Positions 7,792 through 16,608 of a DNA stretch of 40,526 nucleotides are shown here, piece after piece (positions within the stretch are counted from its first letter, which is position 1; each line of letters opens with the position of its first letter). Where the stretch lies: contig CAJNCF010000010.1 of the NCBI GenBank assembly GCA_905221195.1, forward strand, positions 1 through 40,526. The letters are read 5' to 3'. The position numbers and the translations under genes were made by a program. The notes beneath the pieces are model-generated. The model saw only the letters and a program-made list of their open reading frames with translations, had not been told where the DNA came from and made no database searches. This stretch comes from a bacterium (lineage in GTDB: Bacteria; Bacillota; Bacilli; Lactobacillales; Streptococcaceae).

Positions 7792-7800
7792 TGTTATACT
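7792..7800 (+). promoter_or_regulatory. extended -10 promoter of pcp
   Basis: TGT followed by TATACT at 7795-7800 predicts a start near 7807 and a leader of about 40 nt with a GAGGAG ribosome site. Confidence 0.55.
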
Positions 7801-7847
7801 TGTTTTTAAGAAAAAAGTCTCATTGAATTTGTTTTGAGGAGTTAGAA

Positions 7848-8492
7848 ATGAAAGTATTAGTGACAGGTTTTGAGCCCTTTGGAGGGGAAAAGGTCAATCC
7901 AGCCTTGGAAGCTGTTAAAGGTTTACCAGCTGAAATCCATGGTGCTGAGGTTCGTTGGCTAGAAGTGCCGACAGTCTTTCACAAATCGGCTCAAGTGTTG
8001 GAAGAAGAGATGAGTCGTTATCAACCTGACGTTGTCCTTTGTATCGGTCAAGCAGGTGGAAGATCTAGTTTGACACCTGAAAGAGTGGCTATTAATCAAG
8101 ATGATGCACGGATTCCTGATAATGAAGGCAATCAACCGATTGACCTTCCTATTCGCCCAGACGGTGCTCCTGCCTACTTTAGTAGTTTGCCGATTAAAGC
8201 GATGGTTCAAGCTATAAAAAAAGAGGGATTGCCAGCCTCTGTTTCCAATACGGCAGGGACTTTTGTCTGCAATCATTTGATGTATCAGGCTCTCTATTTG
8301 GTAGAAAAGAAATTTCCACATGTTAGGGCAGGTTTTATGCATATTCCTTATATGATGGAACAGGTGGTGAATCGACCGACTACTCCAGCTATGAGTTTAG
8401 TGGATATTAGGCGGGGGATAGAAGCGGCAATCGACGCCATGATAGAACATGGAGATGAGGATCTCAAGTTGGTAGGCGGAGAAACTCATTGA
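7848..8492 (+). CDS. pcp: pyrrolidone-carboxylate peptidase
   Basis: This 214-aa cytoplasmic cysteine peptidase (family C15) removes N-terminal pyroglutamate from peptides. The catalytic triad is visible as E78 ([11 protein letters not shown]), C141 ([13 protein letters not shown]) and H165 (GFMHIPYM). The start ([19 protein letters not shown]) is a family signature and the length is standard. It has its own promoter, ends in a shared convergent hairpin with the DUF975 gene, and is presumably monocistronic. Confidence 0.96.
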   Translation: MKVLVTGFEPFGGEKVNPALEAVKGLPAEIHGAEVRWLEVPTVFHKSAQVLEEEMSRYQPDVVLCIGQAGGRSSLTPERVAINQDDARIPDNEGNQPIDLPIRPDGAPAYFSSLPIKAMVQAIKKEGLPASVSNTAGTFVCNHLMYQALYLVEKKFPHVRAGFMHIPYMMEQVVNRPTTPAMSLVDIRRGIEAAIDAMIEHGDEDLKLVGGETH

Positions 8493-8497
8493 TAGAA

Positions 8498-8527
8498 AAA
8501 AGCTTGAGGGAAAACCTTCAAGCTTTT
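8498..8527. terminator. bidirectional terminator between pcp and the DUF975 gene
   Basis: A 13-bp stem (8498-8510 with 8515-8527) has an AAAA loop, an A run on one side and a T run on the other. It can therefore stop transcription from both sides. The stop codon of the DUF975 gene lies inside the stem. Confidence 0.85.
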
Positions 8528-9375
8528 GGACGTTTTCGAGCTAGTACTGCTCGGTAAAAAATTATTTTATTGATTTGAATATAGGGAAGAAGTGAGAAAC
8601 TAGCAATTCCAAAGGTAATCCAATTGAGGAAGTACCAAGGAAGGAGTTGTAAGTCTAGGACAAAACGCTGAAATTTGTAGCCTTTCATCAGGAAACGGCT
8701 GGTTTTAAGGATTTGTCTTGGTTTGGCTTGTCCCAAGTCGAGAGTGTCACAGAGGAGAAATTCTACCTGCGAATAGGCATAATATTGTGGGATATAGAGA
8801 CTATTTCCGACAATCATCAAGAAGATACTTGCTAGAGAGTAAAGACCAAAGGTCATGAGGAAGCGCTCGGTTTCAATTGACGAGAGATCCAGATTAGGAA
8901 ACTCAGGGTGAAGGGCAACGAATTTCTTTGCTAGAAAGCTACTGTAAAAGAGGAAGTAAATCCCAAGCAAGCTAGGAATGCTCCATAAGAAGAGATAGAA
9001 GCGTTTGAGAAGGAGAGTCAAAAAGGTTTGTGAAAAGTGCTCTTCGTTAAAGAGTGCGAGACTATTTTTGATGGATAGTTCTGTATCAGGATTCTTGATG
9101 AGTCTCAGGGTTGTATAAACGGAACTGGTTAGAAGTATTGTTCCAATAAAGGAGACTAATAGTGGAAAGAGGTAGGCTTGGAATACATGACCAAACACGC
9201 TTAAAAAGGATTGTTCTAAAATAGCCTCGTTGATGCGATCTAAGGGATTGAGGAAGCCGGACAAGATGACCAGCATGCTAGGTAAGAGATAGACGAGAAA
9301 GAGGCGGGGATTTTCAGCCTGAAATTGTCTGGCCTGCAGACGAATGGTTTTTAAATCAATTTTTGGGTATTTCAT
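8518..9375 (-). CDS. DUF975 family membrane protein
   Basis: This 285-aa protein has several hydrophobic helices (roughly 25-42, 65-90, 120-150, 170-195 and 245-270). It shows the DUF975 pattern of a loop rich in charged residues (LRLIKNPDTELSIKNSLALF), then a YYAYSQVEFLLCDTLDLG segment. The family is found in Firmicutes with unknown function. Its only visible promoter places the predicted transcription start on the A of the ATG, so the mRNA may be leaderless; there is no Shine-Dalgarno sequence at a normal distance. It is divergent from tgt and convergent with pcp. Confidence 0.85.
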   Translation of the reverse strand: MKYPKIDLKTIRLQARQFQAENPRLFLVYLLPSMLVILSGFLNPLDRINEAILEQSFLSVFGHVFQAYLFPLLVSFIGTILLTSSVYTTLRLIKNPDTELSIKNSLALFNEEHFSQTFLTLLLKRFYLFLWSIPSLLGIYFLFYSSFLAKKFVALHPEFPNLDLSSIETERFLMTFGLYSLASIFLMIVGNSLYIPQYYAYSQVEFLLCDTLDLGQAKPRQILKTSRFLMKGYKFQRFVLDLQLLPWYFLNWITFGIASFSLLPYIQINKIIFYRAVLARKRPKA

Positions 9376-9390
9376 TCTCTCATTATACCA
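9376..9390 (-). promoter_or_regulatory. extended -10 predicting a leaderless DUF975 mRNA
   Basis: On the minus strand, TGG is followed by TATAAT (9387-9382), then GAGAGA, then the ATG. The six-base gap places the expected +1 on the start codon. Confidence 0.6.
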
Positions 9391-9415
9391 TATTCGTGAC
9401 AGTTCCAGCTTTTTT

Positions 9416-9480
9416 TGATAAAATCATACAGTATGCCCTTGGGCACAAAGTATGAACTGGGACTGTTTTTCCCAGCTTCG
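9416..9480 (+). promoter_or_regulatory. tgt promoter and structured leader
   Basis: An extended -10 (TGA then TAAAAT, 9419-9424) predicts a start near 9431. The leader of about 60 nt has two hairpins: TGCC/GGCA (9434-9445) and CTGGGA (9457-9462) with TCCCAG (9470-9475). The GGAGG ribosome site and an A-rich stretch follow at once. This could be a control element for a queuosine gene, but I could not match it to a known preQ1 riboswitch class. Confidence 0.5.
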
Positions 9481-9487
9481 GAGGTAA

Positions 9488-10633
<1,146 letters not shown>

Positions 10634-10652
10634 AATGGAATGGATATAAGCT

Positions 10653-10685
10653 AAAAATCCTAAGTTTTCTCTTGGGATTTTTCTT
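10653..10685 (+). terminator. terminator after tgt
   Basis: A 12-bp stem AAAAATCCTAAG (10653-10664) with CTTGGGATTTTT (10671-10682), loop TTTTCT, continuing into TTC and a T-rich run. Confidence 0.87.
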
Positions 10686-10733
10686 CTTTTTTTGATAGAA
10701 TAAAGTGTATAACGAAAGGGAGAATAAACTCGT

Positions 10734-12551
10734 ATGCGCATTAAATGGTTTTCCTTGATTAGGATTACAGGTTTACTACTGGTACTCTTGTATCATTTCT
10801 TTCAGACCATCTTTCCTGGAGGATTTTTCGGGGTAGATGTCTTTTTCACATTTTCAGGCTTCCTGATTACGGCTCTACTCATCGAAGAATTTTCTAAAAA
10901 TCATGAGATTGATTTGGTTGGATTTTTTAGGAGACGTTTTTATCGGATTGTACCCCCTGTGGTTTTGATGGTCTTGGTGACCATGCCTTTTACTTTCTTG
11001 GTTCGCCAAGATTATGTGGCTGGAATTGGCGGTCAAATTGCGGGTGTCTTAGGTTTTATGACCAACTTCTATGAACTGCTAACAGGTGGAAGTTATGAAT
11101 CTCAGTTCATTCCTCATTTATTTGTCCATAATTGGAGTCTGGCTGTTGAGGTTCACTACTATATTCTTTGGGGATTGGCAGTTTGGTTCTTATCTAAGCA
11201 GTCGAAATCAAATGGTCAGCTGAGAGGAATGGTCTTTCTCTTATCTGCTACTGCCTTTTTGATTAGCTTCTTCTCCATGTTTATTGGTAGTTTTCTAGTA
11301 ACCTCTTATTCCTCTGTTTATTTCTCCAGTTTAACTCATGTTTATCCATTCTTTTTAGGAAGTATCTTAGCAACGATTGTAGGCGTTCGTCAGACAACTT
11401 CTTTAGTTAAGCAGTTGGATAAAATCTGGGATTTACGAAAGACTTTGGTAGTTTTTGGAGGAGGATTTGCTTTCCTAGTCCTTTTGACCTTCTTTGTCAA
11501 ATTCACCTATCTTTTTGCCTATCTTATCGGCTTTTTACTTGCCAGTCTTGCAGCTCTTGCTATGATTTTGGCAGCACGTGTCTTACATGAAAAGACTCCT
11601 AACGTGCAGGAGCCAAAGGTAATCAGCTTTTTAGCAGATACTAGCTATGCAGTTTATCTCTTCCATTGGCCTTTCTATATCATTTTCTCGCAGTTGACAT
11701 CAAATCTTCTTGCTGTGTTATTAACTTTGATTTTTTCTTATGGATTTGCCAGTCTTTCATTTTATGTATTGGAGCCTTGGATTGCAGGAAAGAACACACC
11801 TATTATACAAACCCTTCGTCCCTTGCCTCATATCCACACAATCCTTGCAGTAAGTACAGGAATCTTGACCATCATTGTCTGCACGGTGACCTTGTTGGCA
11901 CCACAAGTTGGGGCATTTGAGACAGATCTGACTGTCAATGGTTTGAAGCAAGCTGCAACAAATATTGGCCAGACTAAGGTGATGGCAGAACGAGCAGAAG
12001 CTGATAGTTTAGGAATTGCTGATGGCACTATGTTAATTGGTGACTCAGTGGCTCTAAGGGCCAATACAGCTCTGCAGACAGCCCTTCCTGGGGCACAGAT
12101 TAATGCACAAGTCAGCAGAACAACTAAGACAGCCAATGAAATCATGCTAAACAATAGTCAGAATAAATTTTTACCCAAGATGGTGGTTATTGCTACTGGG
12201 GTAAATAATCCTGAAAATTACAAGGAAGACTGGGATAGTATCGTGAAAAATCTTCCTAAGGGACACCATATGGTTTTAGTAACTCCTTATGAGGGGGATA
12301 AGACAAAAGAGACCTATGCCATCGTTGAGAAGGCTGCTGCCTATATGAGAGAATTGGCAAAGAAGACACCGTATATCACAGTTGCTGATTGGAATCAAGT
12401 TGCAAAGGAACATCCAGAAATCTGGACAGGAACAGACCAAGTCCACTTCGGAAGCGACAACAGCAAAATTGAAGCAGGAGCAAAATTGTATGCAGATACC
12501 ATTGCTACAGCCTTGCAAACAGCTCAAGACAAACCAGTCAAATCAAAATAA
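10734..12551 (+). CDS. OatA-like acyltransferase with SGNH domain
   Basis: This 605-aa membrane protein has an N-terminal acyltransferase-3 domain with about ten transmembrane helices (1-385), a helix near 377-400, and an extracellular SGNH-hydrolase-like domain (about 415-600). The acyltransferase carries the LLLVLLYHFF and GGFFGVDVFFTFSGFLI signatures. The SGNH domain shows the serine block IGDSVALRA, a central ATGVNNP block, and the catalytic DQVHFG block. This layout matches peptidoglycan O-acetyltransferases (OatA/Adr), which acetylate MurNAc and confer lysozyme resistance. A surface polysaccharide substrate is the main alternative. The GAAAGGGAG ribosome site is rather far from the ATG. 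It is monocistronic, with its own terminator. Confidence 0.88.
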   Translation: MRIKWFSLIRITGLLLVLLYHFFQTIFPGGFFGVDVFFTFSGFLITALLIEEFSKNHEIDLVGFFRRRFYRIVPPVVLMVLVTMPFTFLVRQDYVAGIGGQIAGVLGFMTNFYELLTGGSYESQFIPHLFVHNWSLAVEVHYYILWGLAVWFLSKQSKSNGQLRGMVFLLSATAFLISFFSMFIGSFLVTSYSSVYFSSLTHVYPFFLGSILATIVGVRQTTSLVKQLDKIWDLRKTLVVFGGGFAFLVLLTFFVKFTYLFAYLIGFLLASLAALAMILAARVLHEKTPNVQEPKVISFLADTSYAVYLFHWPFYIIFSQLTSNLLAVLLTLIFSYGFASLSFYVLEPWIAGKNTPIIQTLRPLPHIHTILAVSTGILTIIVCTVTLLAPQVGAFETDLTVNGLKQAATNIGQTKVMAERAEADSLGIADGTMLIGDSVALRANTALQTALPGAQINAQVSRTTKTANEIMLNNSQNKFLPKMVVIATGVNNPENYKEDWDSIVKNLPKGHHMVLVTPYEGDKTKETYAIVEKAAAYMRELAKKTPYITVADWNQVAKEHPEIWTGTDQVHFGSDNSKIEAGAKLYADTIATALQTAQDKPVKSK

Positions 12552-12567
12552 CTTGTATTAAAAAGAG

Positions 12568-12595
12568 AAGAGTTGGAGAAATCCAGCTCTTTTAA
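12568..12595 (+). terminator. terminator after the acyltransferase gene
   Basis: A 10-bp stem (12568-12577 with 12582-12591) with a GAAA tetraloop is followed by TTTTAAAAT. Confidence 0.82.
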
Positions 12596-12611
12596 AATAT
12601 CTCTAGAAAAC

Positions 12612-12652
12612 AGGTCTATACCATTTACAAATGAATCAGAAAAGTTTATAAT
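12612..12652 (+). promoter_or_regulatory. nagA promoter with NagR/GntR-type operator
   Basis: -35 TTTACA (12624-12629), a 17-bp spacer and -10 TATAAT (12647-12652). A GGTCTATACCA element (12613-12623) directly abuts the -35. It closely resembles the GntR-family dre/NagR operators (WTGGTATAGACCW on the other strand) found before nag genes in Firmicutes. This suggests repression relieved by an amino-sugar phosphate. No nagR gene is in the window. Confidence 0.7.
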
Positions 12653-12702
12653 GTAATTGACATAATAAATATCAAAAGTAATCTTTTAAGGAGGTCATTA
12701 TT

Positions 12703-13854
12703 ATGCCTAATTACGTGAAAGCGGATCAGTTTTTCTATCCATTTGGCATTCGTCGCGGTGGGTATTTAGAACTTGTGGACGGTAAATTTGGGAAACATGT
12801 GGATCAAATTCCTGAAGGAGCAGAGGTTCTTGACTATACTGGTTATAGCATTGCACCAGGTCTTGTGGATACTCATATTCATGGATATGCAGGTGTAGAT
12901 GTGATGGACAACAACATTGAAGGGACATTGCATACTATGAGCGAAGGACTTCTTAGTACCGGTGTTACCAGTTTCTTGCCCACAACTTTAACAGCCACTT
13001 ATGAGCAATTGCTTGCAGTCACTGAAAATCTTGGGAACCATTATAAAGAAGCAACAGGTGCTAAGATTCGTGGGATTTATTATGAAGGTCCATATTTCAC
13101 AGAAACTTTTAAGGGGGCACAAAATCCAACTTATATGAGAGATCCTGGTGTTGAGGAGTTTCATTCTTGGCAGGATGCTGCAAAAGGGATGCTAAATAAA
13201 ATTGCTATTGCACCAGAACGTGATGGAGTGGAAGATTTTGTACGTACTATTACAGGTGAAGGTGTGACAGTTGCACTTGGACACTCAGATGCAACATTTG
13301 AACAAGCTAAGAAGGCAGTTGATGCTGGAGCTAGTGTATGGGTACATGCCTATAATGGGATGCGTGGTTTAACACACCGCGAACTAGGTATGGTAGGAGC
13401 CATGTATGAGCTCCCACATACTTACGCAGAATTGATTTGTGATGGTTATCACGTAGATCCAAAAGCTTGTGAGATTTTACTTAAGCAAAAGGGGACAGAG
13501 AACATCGCTCTTATTACGGACTGTATGACAGCTGGTGGGCTTGAAGACGGTGACTATATGTTGGGAGAATTCCCTGTTGTAGTAGCAAATGGAACTGCAC
13601 GTCTCAAATCTACTGGTAATTTGGCAGGTTCTATCCTCAAACTTAAAGATGGTATGAGAAATGTAGTCGAGTGGGGTATTGCAAATCCACACGAAGCGGT
13701 CATGATGGCTAGCCTTAACCCAGCAAAATCTGTTAATATTGACGATGTCTGTGGACAAATTCGTGAAGGCTATGACGCGGACTTTATCGTACTAGACAAA
13801 GATTTGGAATTGGTGGCTACGTATCTAGATGGTGTGAAACGTTATCAAGCATAA
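12703..13854 (+). CDS. nagA: N-acetylglucosamine-6-phosphate deacetylase
   Basis: This 383-aa amidohydrolase turns GlcNAc-6-phosphate into glucosamine-6-phosphate and acetate, for amino-sugar use and wall recycling. Metal and substrate motifs are in order: DTHIHGYAG (about 56-64), YYEGPYF (about 126-132, metal Glu), LGHSDAT (about 196), WVHAYNGM (about 216) and the catalytic Asp in LITDCMTAGG (about 273). A strong AAGGAGG ribosome site precedes the ATG at 12703. A single-gene unit with an operator-bearing promoter and a terminator. Confidence 0.97.
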   Translation: MPNYVKADQFFYPFGIRRGGYLELVDGKFGKHVDQIPEGAEVLDYTGYSIAPGLVDTHIHGYAGVDVMDNNIEGTLHTMSEGLLSTGVTSFLPTTLTATYEQLLAVTENLGNHYKEATGAKIRGIYYEGPYFTETFKGAQNPTYMRDPGVEEFHSWQDAAKGMLNKIAIAPERDGVEDFVRTITGEGVTVALGHSDATFEQAKKAVDAGASVWVHAYNGMRGLTHRELGMVGAMYELPHTYAELICDGYHVDPKACEILLKQKGTENIALITDCMTAGGLEDGDYMLGEFPVVVANGTARLKSTGNLAGSILKLKDGMRNVVEWGIANPHEAVMMASLNPAKSVNIDDVCGQIREGYDADFIVLDKDLELVATYLDGVKRYQA

Positions 13855-13860
13855 AAGAGA

Positions 13861-13896
13861 AGGCAGAAGTTAGAGATTAGCTTCTGCTTTTTTATT
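13861..13896 (+). terminator. terminator after nagA
   Basis: Stem AGGCAGAAGTTA (13861-13872) pairs with TAGCTTCTGCTT (13878-13889), loop GAGAT, and runs into TTTTTTATT. Confidence 0.85.
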
Positions 13897-14016
13897 TATG
13901 GCACTTTACTGGTAAATAAAAAAGTTAAAAATATCACAAAAAAGCTTGAACAAATAAATGAAAAGGCTTACAATTATATTATAAATAGTACAAATAAAAA
14001 AACGGAGGAGTGCTTT

Positions 14017-15075
14017 ATGAAAGCCTATACTTATGTTAAACCAGGACTTGCTTCTTTTGTTGATGTAGACAAACCAGTTATTCGCAAGCCAACAGACGCT
14101 ATTGTGCGTATCGTAAAAACCACTATTTGTGGAACAGACCTCCATATTATCAAAGGGGATGTTCCTGCTTGCCAAAGTGGTACCATTCTTGGTCACGAAG
14201 GGATTGGGATTGTTGAAGAAGTTGGAGAAGGAGTTTCTAACTTCAAAAAAGGCGACAAGGTCTTGATTTCTTGTGTTTGTGCCTGTGGTAAATGCTACTA
14301 CTGTAAAAAAGGAATTTATGCCCACTGTGAAGACGAAGGGGGCTGGATTTTCGGTCACTTAATTGATGGTACGCAGGCGGAGTATCTACGTGTCCCTCAT
14401 GCAGATAACACTCTTTACCACACTCCAGAAGACTTGTCAGATGAGGCTTTGGTTATGCTATCAGACATTCTGCCTACTGGATATGAGATTGGTGTCTTGA
14501 AAGGGAAAGTAGAACCTGGTTGTAGCGTAGCCATTATTGGTTCAGGACCAGTTGGTTTAGCAGCTCTTTTAACAGCTCAATTCTATTCACCAGCTAAATT
14601 GATTATGGTGGACCTAGATGATAATCGCTTGGAAACTGCTTTATCATTCGGTGCAACTCATAAGGTTAATTCTTCAGACCCTGAAAAAGCCATTAAAGAA
14701 ATTTATGATTTGACAGATGGCCGTGGTGTAGATGTTGCTATCGAAGCTGTAGGTATTCCTGCAACATTTGATTTCTGTCAAAAGATCATCGGTGTAGACG
14801 GAACAGTAGCTAACTGTGGTGTACACGGTAAACCAGTTGAGTTTGAGTTGGATAGACTTTGGATTCGCAATATCAATATTACTACTGGTTTAGTATCTAC
14901 AAATACAACACCTCAGTTGTTGAAAGCTCTTGAAAGTCATAAGATTGAACCAGAAAAATTGGTAACTCATTATTTCAAACTAAGTGAAATTGAAAAAGCC
15001 TATGAAGTCTTCAGTAAGGCAGCAGACCACCATGCCATTAAGGTCATTATTGAAAACGATATCTCAGAAGCCTAA
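14017..15075 (+). CDS. zinc-dependent alcohol dehydrogenase family protein
   Basis: This 352-aa medium-chain dehydrogenase is of the propanol-preferring/AdhB-like group. The catalytic zinc ligands are expected at C38 (TTICGTDLHI), H59-E60 (LGHEGIGIVEEVG) and the later acidic residue. Four closely spaced structural cysteines lie at about 88-108 (CVCACGKCYYCKKGIYAHC). The Rossmann motif is IIGSGPVGLAA (about 172-182), followed by a VDLDDNR acidic strand end that favours NAD over NADP. GGAGGAG precedes the ATG. The gene is monocistronic. Substrate is uncertain; short-chain alcohols or butanediol are typical for relatives. Confidence 0.9.
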   Translation: MKAYTYVKPGLASFVDVDKPVIRKPTDAIVRIVKTTICGTDLHIIKGDVPACQSGTILGHEGIGIVEEVGEGVSNFKKGDKVLISCVCACGKCYYCKKGIYAHCEDEGGWIFGHLIDGTQAEYLRVPHADNTLYHTPEDLSDEALVMLSDILPTGYEIGVLKGKVEPGCSVAIIGSGPVGLAALLTAQFYSPAKLIMVDLDDNRLETALSFGATHKVNSSDPEKAIKEIYDLTDGRGVDVAIEAVGIPATFDFCQKIIGVDGTVANCGVHGKPVEFELDRLWIRNINITTGLVSTNTTPQLLKALESHKIEPEKLVTHYFKLSEIEKAYEVFSKAADHHAIKVIIENDISEA

Positions 15076-15108
15076 GAAACAAAAAGTTTTTATCATATAA
15101 GTAAATAG

Positions 15109-15142
15109 AAATTCAGTCATCCATCAGATGGCTGGATTTTTT
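15109..15142 (+). terminator. terminator after the alcohol dehydrogenase gene
   Basis: A 13-bp stem AAATTCAGTCATC (15109-15121) with GATGGCTGGATTT (15127-15139), loop CATCA, followed by T residues. Confidence 0.87.
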
Positions 15143-15225
15143 ATCGAAAAATTAAGAGATGAGCATATTTCTTTCCTTGCTTGGCGGAATTAGTTATAAT
15201 ATACGGTACAAAGGAATGAATGAAT

Positions 15226-15591
15226 ATGTATCGTGTTATAGAAATGTATGGAGATTTTGAACCTTGGTGGTTCTTAGAAGGTTGGGAAGAAGATATTGTA
15301 GCAAGTAAGAGATTTGACCAGTATTATGATGCTCTCAAATACTACAAAACTTGCTGGTTTAGATTGGAACAAGAATCCCCTCTTTATAAAAGTAGAAGCG
15401 ACTTGATGACCATTTTTTGGGACCCAGAAGACCAACGCTGGTGTGATGAATGTGACGAGTATTTACAACAATACCATTCTTTGGCTCTTTTGCAGGATGA
15501 GCAGGTTATCCCAGACGAAAAATTACGCCCAGGCTATGAAAAACAAACAGGTCAGGAAAAGCACCGTTCTTGCCGTATGAAATTAAGATAG
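15226..15591 (+). CDS. DUF1033 family protein
   Basis: This 121-aa acidic cytoplasmic protein is rich in Trp and Tyr at its start (MYRVIEMYGDFEPWWFLEGWEEDIV), a DUF1033 hallmark. A WDPEDQRWCDECDEYLQQYHSL segment follows in the middle. Function is unknown. Three ATGs cluster upstream. I prefer 15226 because it lies 10 nt after AAGGA and matches relatives; an in-frame start at 15220 would add two residues, and the ATG at 15216 is out of frame. TATAAT at 15195-15200 is the likely -10. It directly precedes the comG operon but is separated from it by a terminator. Confidence 0.85.
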   Translation: MYRVIEMYGDFEPWWFLEGWEEDIVASKRFDQYYDALKYYKTCWFRLEQESPLYKSRSDLMTIFWDPEDQRWCDECDEYLQQYHSLALLQDEQVIPDEKLRPGYEKQTGQEKHRSCRMKLR

Positions 15592-15593
15592 AG

Positions 15594-15626
15594 AAAAGTA
15601 ACTTTTTTGGAGTTGCTTTTTTATTT
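15594..15626 (+). terminator. terminator between the DUF1033 gene and the comG operon
   Basis: A 9-bp stem AAAAGTAAC (15594-15602) with GTTGCTTTT (15612-15620) followed by T residues. Its T-rich tail also forms the T-rich zone upstream of the cin-box. Confidence 0.8.
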
Positions 15627-15638
15627 TTTCCAAATCTT

Positions 15639-15646
15639 TGCGAATA
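15639..15646 (+). promoter_or_regulatory. cin-box (ComX promoter) of the comG operon
   Basis: TGCGAATA at 15639-15646 matches the streptococcal cin-box/com-box (TACGAATA) at seven of eight positions. A T-rich stretch lies about 10-20 nt upstream and the GAGGAGG ribosome site of comGA follows. It is the recognition site for the alternative sigma factor ComX (SigX), whose gene begins at 40258. Confidence 0.85.
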
Positions 15647-15666
15647 GTATAGGTGAGGAGGTAAGT

Positions 15667-16608
15667 ATGATTCAAGAAATTGCACAAGAAATCATTCGTT
15701 CGGCTCGGAAAAAAGGGGCGCAAGACATTTATTTTGTCCCCAAGTTAGACGCCTATGAGCTTCATATGAGGGTGGGAGACGAGCGCTGTAAAATTGGTTG
15801 TTATGATTTTGAAAAGTTTGCGGCCGTCATCAGTCACTTTAAGTTTGTGGCGGGTATGAATGTGGGAGAAAAACGACGTAGTCAGCTGGGTTCCTGCGAT
15901 TATGCCTATGGCGATAAGATGGCGTCCCTACGTTTATCTACTGTAGGCGATTATCGAGGTCATGAGAGTTTAGTTATTCGCTTGTTGCACGATGAGGCGC
16001 AGGATTTGCATTTTTGGTTTCAGAATATTGAAGAATTAGGCAAGCAGTACAGGCAACGGGGACTCTATCTTTTTGCTGGTCCAGTCGGCAGTGGTAAGAC
16101 GACCTTGATGCACGAATTAGCCAAGTCCCTCTTTAAGGGGCAACAAGTCATGTCTATTGAGGATCCAGTTGAGATCAAGCAGGACGACATGCTTCAGTTA
16201 CAGTTGAACGAAGCAATCGGGTTGACCTATGAAAATCTAATCAAACTTTCTTTGCGTCATCGACCAGATCTCTTGATTATCGGAGAAATTCGTGACAGTG
16301 AGACGGCGCGTGCAGTGGTCAGAGCCAGTCTGACAGGGGCGACAGTCTTTTCAACCATTCATGCCAAGAGTATCCGAGGTGTTTATGAGCGCCTGCTGGA
16401 GTTGGGTGTGAGTGAGGAGGAATTGGCAGTCGTTCTGCAAGGAGTCTGCTATCAGAGATTAATCGGGGGAGGAGGAATCGTTGACTTTGCAAACAAAGAC
16501 TATCAAGAACACCAGCCGACTAGCTGGAATGAACAGATTGACCAGCTTCTTAAAGATGGACATATCACAAGTCTTCAGACTGAAACGGAAAAAATTAGCT
16601 ACAGCTAA
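15667..16608 (+). CDS. comGA: competence pilus assembly ATPase ComGA (CglA/ComYA)
   Basis: This 313-aa cytoplasmic secretion ATPase (PilB/GspE superfamily, short Gram-positive form) powers assembly of the type IV-like transformation pilus. Walker A is GPVGSGKTT (about 138-146). The Asp box is SIEDPVEIKQ, Walker B is RPDLLIIGEIRDSETA, and the His box is VFSTIHAKS. The start is set at the ATG of 15667, 6-7 nt after GAGGAGG; a TTG at 15607 would lie upstream of the cin-box transcript. The first gene of the late competence operon; it overlaps comGB by 53 nt. Confidence 0.96.
   Translation: MIQEIAQEIIRSARKKGAQDIYFVPKLDAYELHMRVGDERCKIGCYDFEKFAAVISHFKFVAGMNVGEKRRSQLGSCDYAYGDKMASLRLSTVGDYRGHESLVIRLLHDEAQDLHFWFQNIEELGKQYRQRGLYLFAGPVGSGKTTLMHELAKSLFKGQQVMSIEDPVEIKQDDMLQLQLNEAIGLTYENLIKLSLRHRPDLLIIGEIRDSETARAVVRASLTGATVFSTIHAKSIRGVYERLLELGVSEEELAVVLQGVCYQRLIGGGGIVDFANKDYQEHQPTSWNEQIDQLLKDGHITSLQTETEKISYS

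Noticed and set aside
8768..8775. TGCGAATA, identical to the cin-box used at comGA
   Set aside because: It lies inside the DUF975 coding sequence, has no T-rich zone or downstream plus-strand gene, and pcp ends before it. Probably coincidence.
9391..9398. CACGAATA on the minus strand just before the DUF975 promoter, seven of eight bases of a cin-box
   Set aside because: No T-rich element precedes it on that strand and a consensus extended -10 lies immediately downstream, which explains transcription better.
9431..9480. preQ1-I or preQ1-II riboswitch before tgt
   Set aside because: Hairpins and an A-rich tail are present, but the loop sequences do not match either consensus as I know it. It is kept only as an unassigned structured leader.
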